A stretch of 64,000 nt of DNA from Heterobasidion occidentale (lineage: Eukaryota; Basidiomycota; Agaricomycetes; Russulales; Bondarzewiaceae), in the NCBI GenBank assembly GCA_039111635.1, contig JBCAQO010000014.1, positions 1,488,001-1,552,000 of the forward strand, given 5' to 3'. Positions 52,936-64,000 of this stretch are shown here, one piece after another. The translations under genes were made by a program, and so were the position numbers. The notes beneath the pieces were generated by a model that did not search any database, had not been told where the DNA came from, and saw nothing but the letters and a program-made list of their open reading frames with translations. How positions within the stretch are numbered: the first letter of the stretch is position 1; each line of letters starts with the position of its first letter.

Positions 52936-54841
52936 GAATACAATGAATTTTAATCGTAGTAGAGCAGAGGCAGAGGGTGAGCCAGTCGTCACCCAAGCTC
53001 GCTCACAGTGTCTTGTGGAGCATCGCGATAGGACCGGCGATGTGTGCCGATGAGTCGATGCGTCGATGCGGCACCCTCACGTCTGAAAGACGGAGGGGGG
53101 AACTTCACGCCCGAGGGGCGGAAATGGCCAGCGACGACGACAAGCAGGATGAGAGTGAAACTGATGGAAGAGATATTCAGCACGAGCAGCAAATAAATCA
53201 ACAATCGATGTACTTACCTTGAGGCAGTTCCAAGAATCATAGGCGAAGTTTGAGGTTGATGGATGCGGTGTGGTTGTGGACGGAGCGAGGATGAATCAGC
53301 GCCCGTCGACTCGGCAAGATTGTGATCGCGTCGCACGTCACAGAACGTGACCGTGTCGCGGCGACGCTCTGCCCACCTCCTTATCCTGCCTCAGTCCCAC
53401 CCACCTCCTCCATGTCCTGCCCATGTCGCTCGTCGTCGCTCCACGCTCTCCCCGACAGTCTCTTATCGCTTCAACTTATAGCTGTTGCAGCTAGGATCTT
53501 TCTCATCGGTAAGTAAGCTCAGGTATATCTCCTTGGACTTTCAATCTCATGTTCACTTAGCAGCAGACGACCTACCCACGCACGCGCATCCCTCCCTCTT
53601 TCCCCTAGTTCTCTTGGGAATTTCCGCCTTTCAGGCGTGAAAACACAGCTCCGTCCTTCGGACGTGAGCTGCCTTTGACGAACGACCGGCTCACCGACCC
53701 ACGCACCCGGCGGAAGACCAGGACGAGGACGATGGACTCCAGCGGCGGATAGGGGGAACAGACCCGCACGTTTTCTGAGGATGCAGGTACGTCGCCATTC
53801 ATGCCAATCCTTCCCGAGATGCGCGCCTCCATAAATCTCATCCCTGCCCGAACAGCCGAAGAGGCGCGTCCTCCCTTCCACTGGCGACCCTCAAGCTCGT
53901 GTGGAAATCATCCGCATGCCGTGGACGTCGCGGCCGACACGGATTTCACAGACGGCGCGAACGACGCATGCATGGGATGCCAAATGCTCCGATGAGTCCG
54001 ACCAGGGCACTGAGGGCAGATGGCTGCACACCATGGTCGGTCTCGTTCGTCTGCGTCTTCTCAAGTGGCCCGCGTCGCCCTTTGTCAACAGCCTCCGCTT
54101 GTGTGTTGGCCTTGCTGCTCCCGCGGCGTCTCCGCACGACCTGCGAGTCGCTCCGATCTTTCAGCGCATTGTCCCACCTCCCACCCCTCTGCGACAGACC
54201 CCTTGTCATCAGAGAAGCTCAATGCCGGTGAGTTCATTTATTTTTCGCCGCTCAAAATCGAGCTAACATAACAACAGGATATAGCCATGGGCCTGTGGCT
54301 CAAAGGGATGGACAACATGCGGGCGCGTGCTGTGGGCTCGAGCTCAGGACGGGCGTCATAGATGTGGGAGCGACGGTCACCACCTAATCCTACCAGGTGC
54401 GGCACACGGCCTGCCACGCTGAGCCCCGACCTGCAGGCGGGCGCGATGGGAAGCGGGGGTTACGAGTATGACGCGTCCACGATGCCTCTGAAGTCCTCGA
54501 GGCATGTCTGCGCGGAGTGGGTCTCGCCTCGAGTACGGTGCGAGGCGAGGATTCGTAGGTAAGTACCTTACGTCGCCCTTTCACGGAGTCTAACCTTATC
54601 TTTATGAATGAATAGAAACATGAAAGACTCGTGGCTTGAGCGATATAAAACACCTCGCATGGCGCGGCCGTTCGACCCTGATGACTCGACGCATCAACAG
54701 ATCGGCAATGCGAAGGTTCGAGGGAGCCTTTATCGAATTCCAGAGCGGCGTCAAGTCTGGCAAGGAAGACGCCCCACAGATGAGGCGAGGGCTATATAAT
54801 CGCCATCGCGCCAGCCGGTATCTCCTCAGTCCCCACTCGCC
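52936..54841. other. Unassigned sequence, possible exons
   Basis: GC-rich, gene-like composition with short introns possible: a donor GTAAGTACC at 54560, and the inverted 26-bp phrase with PMSPTRALR near 53990. Between 54617 and 54840 a frame reads RFEGAFIEFQSGVKSGKEDA and RRGLYNRHRASRYLLSPHSP, which looks coding, but I could not build a consistent model. Confidence 0.35.
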
Positions 54842-55468
54842 ATGTACTCAATTTCCAACCTTGACCCCACGCCCCGACGTCTGGCAGCGATGTCGGCGTC
54901 GCCTGGGCTAATTGCCGAGCAAAAGAGCAAAAGTTCACCACAATATCTATCCGACAACCCTTCCGAGGACACCCGTGGCCTCGATCTTCACAGTTCACAA
55001 GTAGACACCGATTGGGAAAAGCGTGTCAAGTTTGAGAAGAGGGTGAGATGGGTGCGGTTCATGTTGTGGACCGGCGTGAGTGCTTTAGCCCCTTCATTGC
55101 GTGTGATGCTGACCAGTTGGCATTAGACTGGTAGGATACCCGAGATCTTTGTCTTCGAGGCCCAGCAGGGCTGCTTTGCGCCTGGTATGCAACGCGGGGT
55201 GCGGGACACGATGATGAAAAACGGGGGGGATGTCCGATGGACTCAATGGAACCGGACAAGGTGCGAATGGGGCGAAGCACTGACGATGAACTCGGTCCTG
55301 ACCTTGGAACGGGGCGAGCATACCGTCCTGGGGCGGCTGGAGGGAGCGACCCAATGCCAGGACTTGGGTAAAGCCATCCAGTGGGCAGATGTGTCGTTGG
55401 TGGGCCCCGCGGAGGGTGCCTCGTCGGACCAGGACAAAGTGGCAGACATGGCCTCCACTCCGGAGTAG
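54842..55468 (+). CDS. Hypothetical two-exon gene (191 aa)
   Basis: ATG 54842 (MYSISNLDPTPRRLAAM), exon 1 to 55075, intron 55076-55126 (GTGAGT...CATTAG, 51 bp), exon 2 55127-55468 ending at TAG. The phase is kept (WTG/TGRIPEIFVFEAQQGC). No domain recognised. Exon 2 includes a long acidic/amphipathic stretch (LERGEHTVLGRLEGATQC). The true start may lie further up, since coding-like sequence precedes 54842 in another frame. Confidence 0.55.
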
Positions 55469-55737
55469 GGAGGCACAGTGCGAGTCACCAGAAGATTCGG
55501 GCTCCAGCAGAGACTTTCGGACCAGGCCTGTTTATGTATCCTCTCATTTTCTGTCATGTTGTCTTCGTTACTACTGCTCTCGATCGTGTGTTAGTTCTTT
55601 CTTGCGACCGCTGTCGTGTTCTCCTTATTGGTACTGCAAACATGGCTTGATTGATTGGTGTGGACGTTGAACAAGGATTCTTGAGCGCTAACGATACGAC
55701 AAATACAAAGGTGTGAGCTCATTAGATTCCACAGTCC

Positions 55738-55885
55738 ACCACAGACGACTAGGGCCAGGCCTACAGAGAGCCGACGTCGCAGACGACTAAGGTCAGGCCT
55801 ACAGATCGCGGACATCGCAGATGACTCGGGTTGGGCTTATGGGGTAAGAATGTCTCAGACGACTTGTTCCTCAACCCATGTATTA
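55738..55885 (-). repeat. Inverted, diverged fragment of the 50.8-kb satellite
   Basis: Reverse-strand copies of the CGTC-N3-GACG core (CAGACGACT, GTCGCAGACGACT, CTCAGACGACTTG) in a 150-bp stretch flanked by TGTGAGCTCA-like phrases, as at the satellite edges. Confidence 0.65.
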
Positions 55886-56058
55886 GCTCACAACGTTTCA
55901 TGGCACGGGGAATGGGACGGCTCAGATGCAGAGCCATGTTTGGACAAGGCGCTATGGCATGAAAGTTCATGCGGAAACAGTACGTCCTCAGCCTATGTCA
56001 AGTAAACAACTTTTCAAATTTGCTGATGCATTTCAGTAGGTATTTACATGTTGCGTGA

Positions 56059-57017
56059 ACAAAATATCAGAACTCCAGGTATAATGTGCGCGACATTGGA
56101 AAACGACACGCAACAGACCTCACAAGTCTTGCTCGAGCAATCGTGTTCTCCAATATTTTTCGCAGAAGACCACCTTTGCTTCTCCGTATTCCAGTGCGCC
56201 CATACTCTGCCGCATCCTCGCCACCACCAACTCTAGACTCGGGTGAGCAAGTCATCTACCACAAGCTCACCGAACGGTTCAAGCTCTTCGAGCTGCTCGT
56301 CTTTCACCGCCTCTTGAACACGAACTCAATATTCGTCGAACGCGGCGGTAGAAGGTACAACTCAAACCAGCCACCAAAAGGTAGGTGTTGAAGCCGAATC
56401 AGTCAGTGTTGCACAACGACGACGGACGTCTTCGTCGGTTTGAACATCTGTAGGTCTCACCACTGTCGCTTGCATGTCGAGACGAGCTCGCGAGGCGGCT
56501 CTTTTTATGGATGTAAGTTTTCTCTAGATCTAATACGATGATGTACTAACGATACAACGTTGTATTACTGCGAAAAAGGGGCCGCAAGAACCGTACACCG
56601 ACCCTCGGCTGTGGTGGGCGCACCCGTCGCAATACAGCAGACAATTAATCAAAAAAAGAGAAATCGAACAGACTGTACTGGAGTTTTTTCGGTACTTGGC
56701 GGGAAGGGGAGTAGTAGGGGCAAGCGAGGTCGTGATTAAGTAAGTTCTGTTGTTGACTACGTTGTGTTGGCGATACTGATCTTACTAGCTCAACTAAGCA
56801 CCAATCGTACCCGCGCCGCAAGCAAGGGCGCGAGCCGTCCCACCACCACAAGCGTGCGCACAAGTATTTTGACCGCCGCGACCATGTGCAAGTTGCCGTG
56901 TACGGAAGCGACGGTGAGGGATGGAGTGTGTTATCCCCAAAAGGTGTGTTATGGCGGGAGCTCCATATCCCAGAAGATCGAGAGGAGTGGGACGTTGTCG
57001 TGTTCTTGGAGGGTTAA
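56059..57017 (+). CDS. Hypothetical gene with four consistent exons
   Basis: Exon 1 (frame open from 56059, start unknown) to 56380, with LLLRIPVRPYSAASSPPP and DSGEQVIYHKLTERFKLFEL; exon 2 56454-56512; exon 3 56579-56739 (GPQEPYTDPRLWWAHPSQYS); exon 4 56789-57017 ending VVVFLEG and TAA. Introns 56381-56453, 56513-56578 and 56740-56788 all have GT..AG and keep phase with no stop, which is good evidence for a real gene. The Arg-rich, acid-poor start of exon 1 resembles a mitochondrial presequence. Exon 4 has a basic His/Arg-rich run then an acidic end. Family not recognised; a weak likeness of exon 1 to BolA-type proteins is not supported further on. Confidence 0.6.
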
Positions 57018-57779
57018 AAATAGCGTGTCCGGCTTGAGAGTGGTTTGTACTTTGCTGTCGTGTTGTCTTCATTGCTACTGCTCTCGTTCTTGTATCACTT
57101 ATTTCTTGTGACCGCTGTTGTATTCTCTAGGTTGGTACTGCATTAGTTCAGCAGACTGGGGGACGGTAACAACTCACCAGGTACATTTTGAGGTTTTTCG
57201 TGCGAGCACGGATCCAATCGTCAATCGGGGGACTAAGACACACGGGCCCAAGATTGAGCACCGGGAATGTAAACAGTGCGTGTTCCATATCCACTGAACC
57301 ACTTTTCTGATGGCGAATTTGGTTACATAGCATTGGCAGCACGCTTCGGGATGTGTACGGCTGGCATCTAGGGATGTTCAGGGGGCATTGAATCGGCTGG
57401 TCCGTCGTCTTTTTGTTTTTGTTTCGCTTGTGAGTCTTTCATCACTCGTGGCTGGTTCGTTCTGCTTCGTTGATGGTGTCCTATGTCATGTCAGTGCTTT
57501 CTTGGATCTCGTTAGTGCTGTGTATTGAAATATAGACCCTGCTCGTCGGTCGTTCCGAGCTTCGCTGGTGAGTGCTTTTAATGCATATTACTCACCGGAT
57601 CTCACTCATTGATGCTGTCATATGGTATATTACACCTCTAATATCTCTCGCTTCTTTTTTTTGCTCTCTGAGATGTTCTTGCTTTTTGTCAGTGATGCAG
57701 AGTCTGCGTGTCTATTGTCCGCATCCCGCATCCTTGTATGGATGGTCAGGCACGTCGATGACACATTCTCTAGAGTTGT
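57018..57779. other. Unassigned sequence
   Basis: No supported gene. Downstream of the four-exon gene, T-rich stretches and short ORFs only. Around 57050-57130 it is similar to 55555-55640 (shared phrases around GTTGTCTTC..TTGCTACTGCTCTCG and TTCTTGTGACCGCTGT), suggesting a duplicated 3' flank of the two hypothetical genes. Confidence 0.4.
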
Positions 57780-59650
57780 GGGCCGTCTGTGACGGCCGCA
57801 TGTTGCCTGTGATGGCTGCTAGTCGTCTGTGATGGCCACATGCTCGATCTGTTGTCTGAGCACCTTGCCCGTTGTCTTTGACAGACGCATAGTATCTAAG
57901 AGGGCTGCATGTCGTCTGAGATGGCTACCAGCTGTCTGAGACGGTCGCAAGTCACCTGTGATAGCTGCCAGTCGTCTGCGACACCCATATGGGCCGTCTG
58001 TTGTCTGAGCACCTCTGTGACATCTGCATACTATCTCAGACGGCCACATCTCACCTGTGACGGCTGCGTACTGTCTGAGATGGCTGCATATCGTCTGAGA
58101 TGCCCGCCGGTTGTCTGTGATGCCCGCCGGTTGTCTGTGATGGCTGCATGTTGCCTGCAATAGCTGCCGGTCGTCTGCAACAGCCTCATAGTCCGTCTGT
58201 TGTCTGAGCACCTCGCTGGTTGTCTGCGACGGCCGCGTAATATCTAACACGGCTGCATGTTGTCTGAGATGACTGGCAGTCATCTGCGATGGCTGCATAG
58301 TGTCTGAGACATCTGCATGTCGTCTGAGATGCACGTAGGTCGTCAGTGACGACCTCATCCTGCCTGCAATGAATGCCGGTCGTCTGAGACATCTGCGTGT
58401 CGTCTGCCACGGCCGCACACTGTCTGAGACGTCTGCGTGTAGTTAAAGAAGCCGGTCGTCTGCGGCGGCAGTATGCTGTCTCAGACGTCTGTGTGCCATT
58501 AGAGCAGCAGGTCGTCTGCGACGGCCGCACACTGCCTCAGACTTCTGCGTGTCGTCAGAGAAGCAGGTCGTCTGCAGCGGCCGCGCACTGTCTCAGACGT
58601 CCACGTGTCGTCTGAGATGCAGGCAGGTGCCCGATGCATTCATGGCCACCGGCAGACGTGACCTGCCTATAGGGCGTCTCCGTCGTCAGTGACGGCCTCA
58701 TCCTGCCTGTAATGACTGCCGGTCGTCTGAGATGTCTGGGTGTCGTCTGAGACGGCCGCACACTGTCTCAGACGTCTGCGTGTCGTTAGAGAAGCAGGTC
58801 GTCTGCGACGGCCGCACACCGTCTCAGACGTCTGTGTATCGTTAGAGAAGCAGGTCATCTACAGTGGCCAAATATTGTCTCAGACATCCGCGTGTCGTCT
58901 GAGATGCAGGCAGATCGTCAGTGACGGTCTCATCCTGCCTGCAATGACTGCCGGTCATCTGAGACGTTCGCGTGTCGTCTCAGATGCACACAGGTCGTCA
59001 GTGACGACCGCATCCTGCCTGCAACAACTACCAGTCGTCTGAGACATCCGCGTGTCATCTTAGACGTCCCTGTGTTGTCTGAGATGCATGCAGGTTGTCT
59101 GTGACGGCTGCACACTGTCTCAGACGTCCGCGTGTCATCTGAGATGCAGGCAGGTCGTCAGTGACGACCTCATCCTTCCTGCAATGACTGCTGGTCATCT
59201 GGGACATCCGCGTGTCGTCTGAGATACACGCAGGTCGTCTTCGAGGGCTGCACACTGTTTTAGACGTCCGCATGTTGCATGAGATGCACGCAGGTCGTCT
59301 GAAATGACTTCCGGTCATCTGAGACGTCCGCGTTTTGTCTACGACGTCCCCATGTCGTCTGACATGCACGTAGGTTGTCTCCGACAGCTGCACACTATAT
59401 GAGATGTCTGCCAGTTGTCTAAGACATCTGCATGTCGTATGACGGCTGCACGCTGTGTTGAGATGCACACAGGTTGTCTGCGAGGCCGCACACTGTATAA
59501 GATGTCTGCCAGTCATCTAAGATGTCCAAGTGTCATCTGAGATGCACACAACTTGTCTGCAACAGCCACACACTAACTGATGTCCACATGTCATCTGAAA
59601 TGCATGCAGATGGTCTGTATAGTGTCCGAGACAGTTGCATGTTGTCTGAG
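57780..59650. repeat. Degenerate tandem array built on CGTCTGAGACG-like palindromes
   Basis: Units of roughly 24-36 bp such as GTCGTCTGAGACGTCTGCGT, GTCGTCTGCGACGGCCGCA and the same with changes. The core CGTCTGAGACG is a perfect palindrome around a central G. Higher-order duplication is visible: blocks near 58405-58600, 58735-58880 and 59090-59330 resemble each other. Short open frames in it are not coding. Confidence 0.88.
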
Positions 59651-59654
59651 ATAG

Positions 59655-60245
59655 CTACCTTGCCTGCCTCCTTGCCTGCCTCCTTGCCTGCCTCCTCATG
59701 TGCCTCCTCATGTGCCTCCTCATGTGCCTCCTCACGTGCCTTCTCACGTGCCTCCTCACGTGCCTCCTCATGTGCCTTTTCGGATGCCTCCTCGCCTGCC
59801 TCCTCACGTGCCTCCTCACGTGCCTTCTCACCTGACTCCTCACCTGCCTTCTCACCTGACTCCTCACCTAGTCTCTCACTTGGCTCCTCACCTGGCCTCT
59901 CACCTAGCCTCTCACCTGGTCTCTCACCTGCCTCCTTACCTGGCCTCTCACCTAGCCTCTCGCCTGCCTCCTCACCTAGCCTCTCACCTGGCCTCTCACC
60001 TGCCTCCTCACCTGGCCTCTCGCCTGCCTCCTCACCTAGCCTCTCACCTGCCTCCTCACCTGGCCTCTCACCTGCCTCCTCACCTGGCCTCTCACCTGCC
60101 TCCTCACCTAGCCTCTCACCTGCCTCCTCACCTGGCCTCTCACCTGCCTCCTCACCTAGCCTCTCACCTGCCTCCTCACCTGGCCTCTCACCTGCCTCCT
60201 CACCTAGCCCTCACCTAGCCTCTCACCTAGCTCCTCACCTACCTA
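59655..60245. repeat. CT-rich minisatellite (12/24-bp units)
   Basis: Repeats such as CCTGGCCTCTCACCTGCCTC with alternating CCTCCTCACCTG and CCTCTCACCTAG forms, beginning as CCTTGCCTG and CCTCATGTG forms on the left. Strong strand asymmetry (almost no G runs). The 268-codon Ser/Pro/Leu frame across it follows from unit lengths divisible by three. Confidence 0.92.
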
Positions 60246-61307
60246 ACATCTCGGATTTTTTTCGTCTCACCTACCATCCGCCTACCACCTCTTATAACCT
60301 AACCCGCATACACCTACTGCTAAGTTGACAGATTGAAGTTTGGTTTACTTACAAGCAAGGTTTTCTTCCTGTGACAGATGTTATCCATCCATTCACCAGG
60401 TATAGCATTCTAGGATGACATAGAGAAGTACTTGCCTGAGAGTATGAGTTGCAGCAAGGAGGGGCATGATGAGAGTCAGGAAGAGAAGGAGTTTGACTTA
60501 TCTGACGACGCGTCCTGACGCGTCGCGCTGTGACATAACGTGACTGCTCTACTCTGCTTCCAATACCGCGCGTTTGGGGTTTTCTAGGGTTTTCTGCAAA
60601 AAACCGAGCTCTGCACCGCAGAGCTGAAAACTCTTCATCGGCAACTCTACACCTCAGTACTGGCAAGGCATGGACAACGGCCATGACAGCGAAAATGCCG
60701 ACGGAGCATCGACAGATGAGGGTGAGGACACTGACGACGACCCCGACCCGTTACCTGAACGAGCGGGATGAGCGGGACCGCGGGTGCTTGCAGAGGAAGG
60801 CGATAGGGATTTTGAGCACGGTATCATATATAGTAGTTATATAGTATTACATTATGAGGCCTAGTAATATATTACATTGCCATTGAGACCTCCAGATGGC
60901 AATCCACCGCAACGATTGTGACGAAACACTAAGAAGAGCGCGGCAAATGCAATGCCATATATGACCTTGCCTGCAGGGTCTTGAGATTATATAACCCTCA
61001 ATCTGTGAAAGGCAATCCCATGTTTGGTCAATTTTGCTGATGCATAGGCTGGGGCATGCTAGAGCTCTGACCGAGCCAATCCAACTTTCCCCTTGTGCCC
61101 TCGCCATCGCCCTCGCCATTATCTCTGCTCTTTCTTGCGTTCCCCTCACTCTCCACCAAGTCTACCATCTGCTCACCAAAAGCCCTTTGGTCGAGGTTGT
61201 CTTCATACTCGCCATCCCAATAGTTGCATTTAGTTAGTGACCCGCCCTTCCTCCCCTCGGTTTGACCGTGACTGACACAGTCCTCTGTCTCGTTGGTAGC
61301 CACCACC
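60246..61307. other. Unassigned sequence
   Basis: No supported gene. A short acidic frame at 60671-60772 (MDNGHDSENADGASTDEGED) could be an N-terminal exon but has no visible continuation. The last 50 bp are the leader of the APH-like gene. Confidence 0.4.
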
Positions 61308-62335
61308 ATGTCCTCCACAGTCACCGTCTACATTGACGACAGAGGCAAGCCGATGAACATTCCGGACTACGAGTCGATCATCAAGAAGAGTTTCGAACTA
61401 CGTCGCTACCAGGCTACCGCCATCAACATAAACGGCGTGCGAATGCCTCTCACCAAAAATTCTGATCTTGACGTCAGCAACGTCTGGGTTAAGTTTGGCC
61501 GCACTATAACGATGGGAGAGGCCAGGACGCAACGCTTTGTTGCACAATACCTTGAAGAGCAAAACATTGCTGCCGTGCGTGCCCCTCGTGTCTACCTCGC
61601 CTTTACGTGGGGCGAGTTCGGTTTCATCGTCTCCGAGTACATCAACGGGCAGATGTGCGACAAGTCCGATATTAACGTCGTCGCCACCGCAGTGCAGGCT
61701 CTGATCAAGATCCCGAGCCCCAATTCGACGCCCGGACCCGTCGGAGGAGGTGTCATCGAGCACCCCTTCTTCGTCGACGGGAAGTCTGATATCTGGTACA
61801 ACACCGTCGAGGAGCTAGAGGGTCATGTAAACGGGGTAAGTGTTATTTTTTTGCTCGTTCTGTCCCTCTCGCCCCTTGGCTGCTTTCCCGACGATACCTC
61901 TTGATACAGATCCTGGCCAAGACGGGGAGGACAGTGCGTGTTGACTTCAAGGGTGAGGTCGGCCTGCTCCTCTGCGTATCCGACTTGAAGATTGTCAACT
62001 TCATGAAGGATGGGGAGGGTAGGATCGTGGCCGTTGATTTTGGCGGCTACTCCTTCCTACCACCGTCCTTCTTCGCCTTGGCGCTGACACACGGGGGTTT
62101 CGCACACCGCATTGCCTCAAGTGGTATGCTCGAGTATCCAGCACCGCCGTCTACAAATGTTTCGGCACTGGAAAGCGCCTCTTCCGCGCTGGCCCCATTT
62201 TCGAGCAATGATGTCGGTGAGCAGATCTCCCTGCTCTCTTTTTTTTTCCTTGCCTCTCGCCCTCTTACAAGAACACCGAGCTCACTGTACTGTACAGGCC
62301 TTACGAGGAAACTCCGGTCCAGACGCGTTCGGTAA
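61308..62335 (+). CDS. APH/protein-kinase-fold protein (290 aa, three exons)
   Basis: Start ATG 61308 in a good context (ACCACCATGTC). Exons 61308-61835, 61910-62216 and 62298-62335; introns of 74 and 81 bp, GT..AG, phases kept. It resembles fungal aminoglycoside-phosphotransferase-like proteins: N-lobe with FVAQYLEEQNIAAVRAPRVY, hinge FGFIVSEYINGQMCDK, catalytic-loop equivalent LCVSDLKIVNF, metal-binding VAVDFGGYSFLPPSFFAL, and the short family-type tail after the last intron. The His of the usual HxD is Val while Asp and DFG are kept, so activity on a phosphate acceptor is uncertain. The substrate cannot be told. It is the only fully intact, recognisable host gene in the window. Confidence 0.82.
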
Positions 62336-63790
62336 ACCCAGCGCACAGAGCAGTCACTTGCTCAACAGGACTGCGTGTTCTCTCTTCTCATTTTTTATGT
62401 GCGTGCTGTTGCTGCGACTTGTCGATTCTCCCAAAGGAGGTTGCTTTGTATATTTTCGCCGTCTCTTTCCCAATGTATAAGGTACCACATCAGCCATTCG
62501 GTCACCACACGTGGCCGTCGACGTAATCCTCGCCAACGACGGCACCGCCTTCTGCGCCGTGCGCGCTGCACACCTCCTAATGCAAACTTTTGCAAGCAGG
62601 TTAGGTTATGAGACCTTTTTTGTGTACCTATCCATAGGCAACTGGGAATAGGGTAGTCTATTCCCTTTACTTATATCAGTAGATACTGTTGTTGGGGCAA
62701 ACACGAGAGGAAGCGCAAGGGGGATGCGCTGGAGAAGAGGTCGCGAAGGGCAGACAATAAGTTCATGGTGGCAGAGAGCAGAGAATGGCTAAACGTGACG
62801 TGAGGGCTGGCAACTGCTGGCTGGCAGCAGTGCTATGGGCAAGGCCATGTAACCGGTGAGGACACACGTACATACAGACGATTCGGCATACGGCTACCTA
62901 CTTCCTCTGCCTAACCTTCTCCTGCGAACCCTTCGTGAAACCTGCCCAACCACACATCGACCTGGCCGTTCAAGATCCCTGTCTCTGCGCTCAATCCCTC
63001 GGATCGATCCCGTTCTGCACGATCACATCTCTGTGCCCACACGCGGACTGCCCGACGTCATATTGTTGAGTGCAATCCTGCACTCTTCCTTGGCAGATGC
63101 AGTGCGCCAAGTGTCTTCTTGTGCCGCACGGTCCAGTCGTCAACATGGCTGGCCTTGGCGAACAGCAAATTGAGCGTCGGCAGATAAAGTGTCGACGAGT
63201 CATGGATCGGGCGAGAGCTGGGCGCCAGTGTACTGCTTCGAAAGACATATAAAAAGACGATGGTTCATGTTCTTATCAAAGTAAGTACTCCGCACGCTCG
63301 CCAAACCACCACCGCGTCTGCCTCCCACCTGGCTTAACACGCCTCCGCCATGAACATCACTCCTGCCTGTGATCCCACGTTTGAATCGTCATGGAATCCG
63401 ACTTGTACAGGAGCTGCGGGCTGTTTGAGGCGAGTAAGAGCGGGCTGACGATAAGCGTGTCAGAGGCGAAGATTCCTGCAAAGATTCGCATCGAGGACAC
63501 CCCCAGGACACTCTCACTGACAGTTTTCACGTCTTTCAGCCTCACAAGTTCACCACTTTCACTGTCCATCGGATTCCTGTTCTCACGGGGTTGTATATCA
63601 GAAGCGCTATACAATGACTGCGCTTTTGGTAGAGCTTGATCGTGTCACTAGCCAACGACGGGCGCTCATCACTGTTTAATATCTTCCTCTCCACACCTAA
63701 CCTTGAATTTCTTCTGGGTGACTGAGAGGATAGCCCACGTCGAGTGGCACAGTAAACGCACACAATCAGTGGTTTTTCGGCTACAGGATT
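62336..63790. other. Unassigned sequence
   Basis: GC-normal, with frames up to 105 codons on both strands that I cannot assemble into a gene. 63350-63620 has protein-like frames on both strands (plus: from 63391; minus: to 63614). Probably partial or decayed genes. Confidence 0.4.
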
Positions 63791-64000
63791 ATGGACGACT
63801 GTGGGCGCAGCTTCCGCGCGCAGGTACGCATGACCTTTTACCGACAGCTGACGTCAATTCATCTGAGATGCTATAGGTCATCCTGCAGATGCTCTTCGCG
63901 GTAATGCAGAATCAGCAGCGCCGCGAGGAGGAGGAGCGACGTACCGTGGGAGCAGAGAGTACCGAGGGATCAGATCATGCCGAATGGCCACAGGGGGCAA
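63791..64000 (+). CDS. 5' part of an unrecognised gene, cut by window edge
   Basis: ATG 63791 (MDDCGRSFRAQ), intron 63824-63876 (GTACGC...TATAG, 53 bp), exon from 63877 in frame (VILQMLFAVMQNQQRREEEE), then an acidic segment to the edge. The EEEE/RR run suggests a coiled coil. Too short to assign. Confidence 0.45.

Noticed and set aside
53985..54015. Hammerhead ribozyme (GATGAGTCC phrase)
   Set aside because: The core reads CCGATGA rather than CTGANGA and there is no GAAA segment or closing stem.
56119..56391. BolA-type protein
   Set aside because: Only a short likeness (GEQVIYHKLTERFK) is visible; the following exons do not resemble the family.
59522..60328. 268-codon Ser/Pro/Leu-repeat ORF
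   Set aside because: Produced by 12/24-bp minisatellite units; other frames and the opposite strand are also open, and there is no start context or splice structure.

Overview
The window looks like a repeat-rich chromosomal region of a filamentous basidiomycete, probably an agaricomycete. The grounds are very short GT..AG introns (about 47-75 bp), a DUF6698-type gene fragment, a Ulp1-type protease gene, an APH/protein-kinase-like gene, and abundant Ty3/gypsy chromoviruses. There is nothing bacterial. All family names come from pattern recognition by eye; no database search was run. Layout: (1) 1-4880, a minus-strand Ty3/gypsy element (copy A), cut by the window edge. (2) 4881-9904, decayed host sequence: a DUF6698-like pseudogene (6.5-7.6 kb, minus) and the 3' exons of a Ulp1-like protease gene (minus). 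(3) 9905-20632, a complete 10,728-bp Ty3/gypsy element (copy B, same family as A) with 588-bp LTRs that differ at one base and a 5-bp target duplication GATAT. It sits inside an exon of the Ulp1 gene, whose reading frame resumes on the other side. Between pol and the 3' LTR it carries about 3.9 kb of unusual sequence: a decayed third ORF and an array of about 16 short hairpins with co-varying stems, which is the most novel-looking signal in the window. (4) 20633-31885, the Ulp1 5' part, a solo LTR (21977-22791, TSD CTTAT) of another family, an unknown 200-residue ORF, a field of 27-bp palindromic repeats (27.8-29.1 kb) and an unknown multi-exon gene that is decayed and truncated by the next element. 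(5) 31886-49262, copy C, a second Ty3/gypsy family (830-bp LTR). It has an extra ORF upstream of gag, broken gag and pol with RNase H deleted, a tiny membrane-type ORF and an ORF3/ORF4 pair. Its ORF3 is interrupted by copy D (39635-48539, minus, TSD GTCTA), a related 8,905-bp element; removing D and one TSD restores the ORF3 frame exactly. The end of C lies in a 100-N assembly gap (49263-49362). (6) 49363-60250, small hypothetical genes mixed with satellites: a 138-bp satellite (50.8-52.9 kb), an inverted fragment of it (55.7-55.9 kb), a degenerate array sharing its CGTC-N3-GACG palindrome (57.8-59.6 kb) and a 12/24-bp CT-rich minisatellite (59.65-60.25 kb). (7) 60.25-64 kb, more gene-like: an intact three-exon APH/kinase-like gene (61308-62335) and the start of another gene at the right edge. 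Common logic: both retroelement families show the same priming geometry. Two bases (CT) follow the LTR, then comes a 10-base primer site that is the exact reverse complement of the predicted 5' end of the element's own transcript. This is the self-priming layout known from Tf1/sushi elements. Copies B and D also share the polypurine decamer AGAAAGGGGG placed 3 nt from the 3' LTR, and pol ends in a chromodomain in B, C and D. None of the copies looks fully autonomous.
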